Source: Cristatella mucedo
Taxonomy: Eukaryota; Bryozoa; Phylactolaemata; Cristatellidae
Direction of reading: 5' to 3'
Assembly (NCBI GenBank): GCA_009760855.2
Contig: WPIO01000013.1
Coordinates: 3,453,001-3,517,000, forward strand
Length of the DNA stretch: 64,000 nt
Shown here: positions 10,061 to 64,000 of the stretch, piece by piece
Numbering within the stretch: the stretch's first letter is position 1
How the letters are laid out: the number at the start of each line of letters is the position of its first letter
The notes under the pieces: generated by a model
Told to the model about the DNA's origin: nothing
What the model saw: only the letters and a program-made list of their open reading frames with translations
Databases searched by the model: none
Translations under genes and position numbers: made by a program

Positions 10061-11290
10061 TAAAAAGCTGTAGTCAGGCCACTTCTCAAGAAAGTGACAC
10101 TAGACCAAGAGAACTTAAGCAACTACCACCCAGTCTCCCTTCTACCATTCCTATCAAAGACACTGGGACAGGTCGTGGCGGACCAGCTGAACTCATATAT
10201 CGAAGCCACACACCTTGTTAGTGAGTTCCAGTCTTGCTTTAGAGCTAATCAGTCCAAAGAGTCAGCATTGCTTAGGGTAAACAACGACCTACTTAGGAAT
10301 GCAGACATGGGTAGAGTGTCTCTGCTTGTTTTGCTCGATCCTTCGGCAGCTTTTGATGCCATGATCACAAAGTTCTTCTAGGGCGCCTCTCATCTCGCCT
10401 GGGCATCACTGGCACTGCTCTGCAGTGGTTCAGGTCCTATCTCAGTGGGGGACTCCAGAGTATTGACGTGAATGGACAAAGATCATCTGAGGTACCTCTG
10501 AAATATGGAGTACCTCAGGGCTCCGTGCTAGGTCCGGTTCTTTTCACGGTTTATGCTATGCCTATTGTTGATGTGATTGCCAAGGACAATCTAGGCTTTC
10601 ACTTCTATGCAGATGACACTCAGTTGTACCTTTGTTTTGATCCCTCCCAGCCTTCGAGCACCTCGAATTCTCTCAACTCACTTGCTGCATGTATTGATGA
10701 CATCCGCACATGGATGGCAGCAAATTTTCTAAAACTAAACGATGATAAAACTAACTTACTAGCTATGGGCAAACCCAGTGTAATTCCCAAATTGGAAAGC
10801 CTGACGCTCAAAATTGGCTCTGCCAGCTTATCTCCAGTTGAATCAGCGGGAAATGTATGTGTCATATTCCAAAGGGACCTCTCGTTAGACGACCATATCA
10901 GCTCCACAGTCAAATCTGCCTATTTTCAGCTTCATAGCATTTGCTAAAATTCGGGCTTGTTTAGATAAGGATACCACGTCCAAGTTGGTCCATGCATTCG
11001 TGACATCTCGTCTCGACTTCTGCAACTCACTGCTTACTGGCCTACCAGCATGTGCGATCAGGCGATTGCAGCTGGTGCAAAACTCCGCAGCTAGGCTTGT
11101 CTGTGGTGAGCGTTGCAGTTGCCACATTACTCCACTTCTCGCCGACCTGCACTGGCTACCAGTCAAGCAACGGATTGACTTCAAGGTTTTGTCGCTCACT
11201 TTTAGGTCGCTTCATTCTTTTGCTCCAGCCTATCTCTCAGATATACTGCCCCATCAGGCCAAGCATCGTACCGCCTCAGTACCATCGTAC
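10061..11290 (+). pseudogene. L2/CR1-type LINE reverse transcriptase, 5'-truncated and frameshifted
   Basis: The RT domain starts in mid-protein (VRPLLKKVTLDQENLSNYHP), continues through SEFQSCFRANQSKESALLRV and breaks after FDAM at about 10378. It resumes in another frame with [18 protein letters not shown] and the catalytic [14 protein letters not shown], breaks again at about 10945 and resumes with LDFCNSLLTGLPACAI to LSDILPHQAKHRT. There is no endonuclease domain, at least two frameshifts and a stop, so it is dead. Very similar to 20908-22147. From family knowledge these elements copy by target-primed reverse transcription using 3' tail recognition. Confidence 0.9.
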
Positions 11291-11879
11291 GCCCAGAGCG
11301 CCTGCCTGTTGAGTTGGCCGCAACAACAAATGCGCGACGCTTGGCCAGGCCAGCGCAGCAGCGACTGGGCTGGCCTGGACGGATTGGCTGAAGGACCGGT
11401 TCGTTATCCGTCCGGAGACATGAAAGCCGGTCATTCGTCCTCCGCCGAAAGATCCGACGCGAAGCGCCCGATGCAGGTCCTCGCCTCGCGCCGCGAAACG
11501 CACTCCGAGGTTTTGTTTCGGTTCCATTCCGGTTTCGGTTTCATTCTGGCCCGCGAGCGCGTCTGGCTTGGCTCGACTCACGCCGGAAATTGCTTGCTGT
11601 TTCTCTCGAAAATGCGTTTGCGTCGCATATTTTGGCCGGCCCCCACCGTCCCAGTCATAGACATTGGTCGTAGACGCAGTCTCCGGCCGGAGGAAGCGGA
11701 AGTTGGGAAAGCGGCGACAAGCAGAGGGCTTCTCCACTGCAGCCGGGCGAGCAAATGCGTCGCCCACTGCGCAGCCGGAGGCGGCGCAGTGGGCGACGAT
11801 CCCATGCGCAGCGGCTATCGCTCCCATGTCTCTGTGCAGCGGGCAGGCATCGACAGCAGCAGACAGCTTCTTTTTAACT
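11291..11879. other. unclassified GC-rich block between two LINE fragments
   Basis: About 590 bp that belongs to neither flanking L2 fragment. It includes a perfect 15-bp hairpin (11758-11798) and stays open in frame on both strands, probably because of GC content. No known protein or repeat recognised. Confidence 0.4.
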
Positions 11880-12062
11880 GCTCCCAGTCAAGCAACGCAC
11901 CGACTTTACTGTCGCTTTGTCGCGAATTTTAGGTCCTTTAATTCCTTGACTCTAGCCTACCTATTGGATCTACTCTCGCACCAGGCTAAGCTTCTTACCA
12001 CCAGCTTTTCGGAATCTTACTGCTCAACCATACCTCATGTTAATCTCAACATCCTTTGGTGA
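11880..12062 (+). mobile_element. second L2-type LINE fragment (RT C-terminus)
   Basis: Begins at the CCCAGTCAAGCAACG region, upstream of where the first fragment broke off, and continues to ACCAGCTTTTCGGAATC. It therefore duplicates part of the same coding region and is an independent fragment, more diverged. Confidence 0.7.
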
Positions 12063-12171
12063 CCGTGTCTTTGGCGCCACAGCCGACTCTAAATAGGCTA
12101 CCGTCGACCGGAAGTTTACGCTGCCGAGCTTCAATTTTGCGCTGATAGTGCAGTATATATAAATATATATA

Positions 12172-12307
12172 TGTAATTCATTTATATAGCGCCCCCAAGA
12201 GAACTTAATCTCTATTCAGGCGCTTCACATATGCCTCGGGGCTCGAGCCCACGACCTCAGTCAGACCTTGGTCGGGGCGAGCACCTTAACCGCTAGACCA
12301 AACCAGT
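12172..12307 (-). mobile_element. tRNA-derived SINE with L2-type tail (SINE-2)
   Basis: On the minus strand: a TGGTC(T)AG(A/C)GGTTAAGG-like A box, GTGGGCTCGAGCCCCGAGGC B box, then GTGAAGCGCCTGAATAGAGA, AGTTCTCTTGGGGGCGCTAT and an AT-rich end. Sister copies lie at 23480, 30720, 36387 and 58870. Confidence 0.8.
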
Positions 12308-12924
12308 AAACTTTCGATTTTATCTGTCCACCTAACTTGATGCTGCTGCTTCCACCGCCGGATGCATGTGCCACAAACCACCAATCTACTGTATTCCTTC
12401 CAGCAATGAAGGAATTGGCCACAGCAGCGAGGTACTCGATCGAGAGTCCCACGCTTTCGCCGTGAATGCGAGCTATTTTGAGCGCAGGATTGGGCCGTTC
12501 TCCTAAACGGCAGTAATAAAAACATTTACGCAGCACCTTAAAGCCCGGCGAGTCTTGCTTCATTCCTAATCGAGTTTTCAGTGTATACGTCACCGAAACG
12601 GTGTAGGCGGTCCAGACTTAAGGAATACTTGGCGAAGAGTCAGCAGCCGAACCTGGGGTTCTACTTTTTCAGCTAAGACTTAGCAAGTGACCAATCGCAG
12701 ACATCGTTCAGGTCACGCCTACTGAATTGCATTGAAAGGAATGGCGGCGGGTGGGGGCGCGAGACTTGACTGGAGAGCTCACCGTTGCTTTCCTCGCGAG
12801 TCCCTGTTTATAGGACCCTCTGAGCTCGGTGTTGAAAAATCAGATTTTGAGGCGGCGAAGGCTATAGCGAACAAGTTTCATTCTACCGGAAATTGCGTTA
12901 ACGAAGCGTGTCGCCTCTAATTCG

Positions 12925-13045
12925 TCATTGAGCATGCTACCACTAACCGTTCGTCATGCTTCTTTTGCAGCAAATGTGAAGTGCTTAGAAAGAGTGAGTT
13001 CTCTGAGTGCACAATAACAAATGCATTATTATTACTACTATTAAA
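12925..13045 (+). mobile_element. L2-type LINE 3' tail, degenerate
   Basis: GAGCATGCTACCACTAACCG, GCAAATGTGAAGTGCTTAGA and TGAGTTCTCTGAGTGCAC, then an ATT/ACT repeat. The stem of the tail is partly decayed. Confidence 0.7.
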
Positions 13046-13420
13046 GGTGTCGCAGAAAAATGCTGCAGCTACCCCGTGAACGCTCAGTGGGCGGAGCGAG
13101 TAGGAAGCAAGACTGCCGTATAAACGCCCTACAAATCGGAAGACCCGTGTAAGATTCAAGTGGGCAGGAAGCAAGACTCGCCGCCTAAACCAGACATCGG
13201 AGAACCGCATCTCACTGTCGACACACTTGACATTAGCTGGAAAGAAAATATATTTAACGGCGGTTATAACCACCGCAATTACGTATGACGCTCATAATTC
13301 AAGGTAATTACCTCTGACGCTCATTATTCAGCACGCACAAAGAGCAACTATAACGGATGAAGCTAAGGCCGGGAAACAGATAGGGTTTTAGCCTTGTTTT
13401 TTTGCCAAGTTTCTTCAAGT

Positions 13421-13493
13421 ATTTTTTGAGAATGGCAATTTCGCATTTTATATATATACATATAATGCGAATTTGCCATTCTTAAAAATATAT
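13421..13493. repeat. AT-rich hairpin (possible tiny MITE)
   Basis: AGAATGGCAATTTCGCATT and its reverse complement with one mismatch flank a TATATA core, with AT-rich extensions on both arms. Followed by a TA tract and TTAAAAAAATATT. Confidence 0.55.
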
Positions 13494-13546
13494 GATAAAT
13501 ATATATATATATATATATATTAAAAAAATATTAAAGTGCTCGACGA

Positions 13547-13740
13547 ATGGTAGCTAAGCGTGTGTGCCTAAGTAGGCTAAATGAAGTACTCTTCCCCTTA
13601 CCCTTGAACTGCACGCAGAAGATAGCATTCATTTTGCATTTGATGCTTGGAATAGTAGTTTTCGATGTCGAGACAAGACCTGGCCCAAGCACCGAGACCA
13701 CAACGTGTCATCGATATGACGTCAACAAGTTGCGAGTCTG
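13547..13740 (+). pseudogene. decayed LINE N-terminus with 2A-like motif
   Basis: A 64-codon frame with ILHLMLGIVVFDVETRPGPS. The shape, hydrophobic run then DVExxPGP, resembles the 2A-like segment at the start of some CR1/L2-type LINE proteins (canonical GDVExNPGP), with Asn replaced by Arg and the Gly lost. No downstream endonuclease remains. The reading is tentative. Confidence 0.4.
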
Positions 13741-14216
13741 AGCACGTTGGGCTCTCCACGATGCTGGAATGCCACTAACATTTAGACCCACTTTACCTCA
13801 GAACAGCTTCGAGGCAAGGGTCAAACTATAGCTGAGTCATTCACCGATGTGAACCCAGTAGGAAAAGGATACTACTAGTAAGTTCGGCTTGCGTGCAGTT
13901 AAAAGTGAGATACGACCAGCTCCGATAGCGATAACGCATTAAGCAGCACCTAGGTTCGAGTGCAGCGCATCAATTTTTCGCTGCACGTGACTGCCTAGCT
14001 CTGCCGACTTCCTTGCTCTTCAGACAGTAGAGTTCTGCCAAGTTCTGGCTGGCAAATCGCTCGCCAGCTCCGAGCCACAGGCTGAGCGTTCGCGAGAGAG
14101 CCGGACTTCAGATTATTTTGGCAGCAAAGCAAGTGGGTGGAACTGCCGAGCGATAAGGCAGAAATTTGCAGTCCATTTTTTGAAAAGCTTGAGCCAATGG
14201 CCATACGTTATAATAG
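13741..14216. other. intergenic stretch without recognised features
   Basis: No recognised coding or repeat content between the LINE N-terminus remnant and the inverted L2 tail. Confidence 0.4.
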
Positions 14217-14310
14217 CAACATTATTATTATTAGTAATATTGTTCGTACAGCGCCCACGGGTACCAAATCTTTATCGAGGCGCTATACGACTTACGGTCT
14301 GAGGGGCTAG
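14217..14310 (-). mobile_element. L2-type LINE tail, inverted and degenerate
   Basis: ATTATTATTATT then CAGCGCCCACGGGTACC and TCGAGGCGCTATACG, the inverted complement of the L2 stem-loop tail in eroded form. Confidence 0.6.
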
Positions 14311-14575
14311 ACACTGGAAGCCGAGGAGCACACTGATGGGGCAAGAAGGTCGGATAGATTCAATGCTTGATAGGTAGCCAGTGAGGCTCTGACAGGAAGC
14401 CGATTAGTACGGTAGCTAAGCGACTGACTGCAGACCGGACGAGCTGCTGAGTTGTGCAACAGTTTCAGGCGATCAACACTGGCCGATGTTCCGAATAAGG
14501 GGAATCACAAAAATCTAGACGTGATGTTACAAACTAGTTTGGTTGTCATTCTGTGGCCTAATCCAGGTCGTAGAG

Positions 14576-14764
14576 CAGCGGTTCTCAGCCTTCCTAATGC
14601 CACGACCCTTTAATACGGTTCCTCGTGTTTCGGCGGCCCCCAACCATAAAATTATTGTGTTCGAAAGGTGGAAATGGGCGTTTTCCGATGGTCTTCGACG
14701 ATCGCCGGGAAAAGGTCGTTCGACCCCCAAAGCAGTCGAACGACCCACAGGTTGAGAACCGCTG
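14576..14764. mobile_element. SPIN/URR1-like hAT miniature transposon (189 bp)
   Basis: Terminal inverted repeats CAGCGGTTCTCAGCCT (left) and AGGTTGAGAACCGCTG (right, reverse complement CAGCGGTTCTCAACCT). The interior keeps landmarks I recall from vertebrate SPIN/URR1 non-autonomous hAT elements: CACGACCCTTTAATAC, CCCCCAACCATAAAATTATT, TTTTCCGATGGTCTT, GGTCGTTCGACCCCCAAAG. Flanking octamers TCGTAGAG and TCCACGAG agree at 5 of 8 positions, a plausible decayed hAT target duplication. It has no transposase, so it would have depended on an autonomous hAT. Confidence 0.8.
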
Positions 14765-15534
14765 TCCACGAGGATGCACACAAAAACAAAGAGCTGTTTC
14801 GTATGCAATAGTGGTGCTTGCTCGGCCTCTTTTTGGCACTGCAATTAGATTGCAGTCAATCGTGGAAACCCATAGGTTTCCTAGCCAGCTGCTAAAATAA
14901 AAACCCGTATGGCGAAGCTGTATAGTAGGCTAGAAACGTCAGGTATAATAAGCCCCTGCAGCTTCCTCCCAGACAGTACCGGTTTCACTTGACACCACGA
15001 TCGTTGCCGAAAAAGCGTGTCTGTCTCCACTCGTGGCTCGCTTAAGTGATGGCCGGCTCAAGCAATGATGCAGTTCGGCTCATCAATTGGACGGCTTTCC
15101 GAGACAGCCACACGAGCCTCATCCTCCAGTTGTCAGCTAGCGCTGTCTACTAAACTCACTATCGCGACACACGTGCTATTTACAGTCAACTCGAGCCGGG
15201 CGAGCCCGACGGCAGCTTCGCGGTTCGCTGCTCCCCAATCGTACGCAAGCAGTGTGACGCAGTGTAATGTGGCACGCGATCGGGCGCTCCACGCTGCTGA
15301 CGAGAGCCGCCGCTAGAAAAGAAAGAAAGAAAAAGGAGAGCAAAAAGCCAAGCAGCCACGCTGGCACCGAGCCAGCCACAAGCTACAAGTAGGAGCCGCC
15401 GTCGGCCACGTCGACCATCGAGCGTGACCGAGCCCCTTTCCCTACCCTTTTCCCCCAAAAGCAGCGTCCGAGCAGCAGGTGGTGCCGCCTCCCCCGCAGC
15501 CGCCTCCCGAGGGGCGGCTGCTGCTTCGGCGCTC
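14765..15534. other. 3' side of the PHLDB gene
   Basis: Downstream of the PHLDB stop codon, presumably 3' UTR and flank. It contains a GAAA-rich tract (15313-15340) but no convincing minus-strand polyadenylation signal. Nothing else is recognised. Confidence 0.4.
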
Positions 15535-62922
<47,388 letters not shown>

Positions 62923-63136
62923 CTGCAGAAAGTCAGCATAACAAGCATGGCAAACTCATACAAGTTCTGCTGCGGCTGCTGCCACCGTTGCTACCTCGGC
63001 CCACAAACCTGATGAAACAGTGCAGCTAGCCTAACTTGGTTCCACGACAGGTGGCGTTACGGCACAAGCAGCTTAGCTATAGCTGTGAACTGCTTTTATT
63101 GCAAGAACTGACTCAGATGCAACTTGGAGTCGTTAT

Positions 63137-63250
63137 AATAATAATAATAATAATAATACATTTGATATAGCGCCCTCAGAGAACTCAATCTCTTTCTAGG
63201 TACTTTACATTTGCTGCAAAGGAAGCACGATTGAATGGTTAGTGGATGTC
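63137..63250 (-). mobile_element. L2-type LINE 3' tail, inverted
   Basis: (TAA)n, TAGCGCCCTCAGAGAACTCA, TTTCTAGGTACTTTACATTT, then GCACGATTGAATGGTTAG. Confidence 0.82.
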
Positions 63251-63744
63251 TTGATGGGCTTCTGAAACAGAGTCTGCTATAAAAACTTGGTGCTCTCTTG
63301 TCTTGTTATGGAAGTTGAGAACTTAAAAATAAAACCGTGTAATAAGGACATAGAGGCAGTATTTTATGGCTCGTAAGAATGAACTTTTCTGCGCTCTTGC
63401 ATTAGAAGTACGAATGAAATAAATTTAAAATTCTACCTACATGTTATGTCTCATCACTTGTAAACGAAAGAGAGACACAAAAAGCCCTCTCTACAAGCTA
63501 CTTTTAGGCTCTCTATATATAGCCCTCCATATAAGCTACTTTTAGGCCCTCTATATAAGCTACTTTTAATCAATCAGTCAGCGGATGAAAAACTCGATAG
63601 TTTTGGTGCACTAAGAGATAAGCTCCTTTTAATACCTACACAACATAGCACTGTGATGGAGACCAGTGTCGGCCACTAATGGGCCTGATCCTAAAAATTG
63701 GCATTTGGGATCATAGGTGAGCCCATTAACAAATCGACACTAGA
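63251..63744. other. flank without recognised gene; small tandem repeat
   Basis: A 25-36-bp unit with AAGCTACTTTTAGGC is repeated three times at about 63495-63568. Nothing else is recognised. Confidence 0.5.
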
Positions 63745-63925
63745 CCAGAAGAATTTAAGCAACAGCCGTCCAGTCTCCCTGTTGCTGTTCACATAAAAGA
63801 CTTTCGACCGAGTAGGATCAGACCAGTTGAACTCATACATCCCAACTTCCCACCGAGCGAGTAAGTTCCAGTCAGGCTTGAGAGCAAACCAACCCACAGA
63901 GAGTCGGCACTGCTGTCAGTGTAGA
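63745..63925 (+). mobile_element. L2-type LINE RT fragment
   Basis: CTAGACCAGAAGAATTTAAG, CAGTCTCCCTGTTGCTGTTC, GTAAGTTCCAGTCAGGCTTG align with 10110-10270. It contains a stop and is truncated. Confidence 0.72.
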
Positions 63926-64000
63926 ACGACTGTATGTGAGTGTGTGCGTGCATGCGAACGTGCGTGTACGCACGCACGCACATTGGGCAGCAATTCCTAA

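Noticed and set aside
11664-12062. Plus-strand frame joining the GC-rich block to LINE sequence
   Set aside because: Accidental read-through between unrelated segments, ending in a degenerate L2 fragment.

Overview
This is nuclear DNA from an animal, almost certainly an invertebrate. Coding segments are short, carry GT-AG splice junctions with consistent phases, and are separated by introns of 0.1 to 12 kb. The introns are full of L2/CR1-type LINE remnants, tRNA-derived SINEs, one hAT-type miniature transposon and many microsatellites. I see no bacterial gene organisation, CRISPR array, rRNA or functional tRNA gene. The phylum cannot be fixed from the window. The fast-evolving GalNAc-transferase, the L2-tailed SINEs and the SPIN-like transposon would fit a spiralian (flatworm, mollusc or similar), but that is only a guess.

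Two protein-coding genes are supported, and they point towards each other. (1) Plus strand, 3146-8073: a two-exon gene for a type II membrane protein of the polypeptide N-acetylgalactosaminyltransferase (GALNT) family, closest by eye to the GALNT8/9/17/18 (Y) subfamily. Its lectin domain is recognisable, but its catalytic motifs are gone. (2) Minus strand, 62922 down to 15535: an LL5/PHLDB1-type gene with fourteen coding exons in the window. The chain is open over 4704 nt (1567 residues plus stop), all phases agree, and the order is N-terminal FHA-like domain, low-complexity linker, coiled coils, C-terminal PH domain. Only the exon with the start codon is missing; it lies upstream of 62922 and probably outside the window.

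Layout: 1-3145 repeat-rich flank with LINE remnants and a large palindrome; about 2850-4640 CpG-dense start of the GALNT gene; 4433-7593 its intron; 7594-8073 its last exon; 8074-15534 convergent intergenic region with LINE remnants, a decayed LINE N-terminus and the SPIN-like element; 15535-62922 the PHLDB gene; 62923-64000 more LINE remnants, probably still PHLDB first intron. The PHLDB introns hold a pure (CAG)133 array (CTG in the transcript), long CA, CT and GA arrays, nested SINE-in-LINE insertions and several perfect short hairpins.

The two genes have no evident functional link: one acts in Golgi O-glycosylation or as a pseudoenzyme, the other in cortical microtubule and adhesion scaffolding. 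The most notable observations are the motif-less GALNT, the SPIN-like hAT element, the (CTG)133 intronic array, and a candidate recursive-splice exon start in PHLDB. I found no obviously new multi-gene system.
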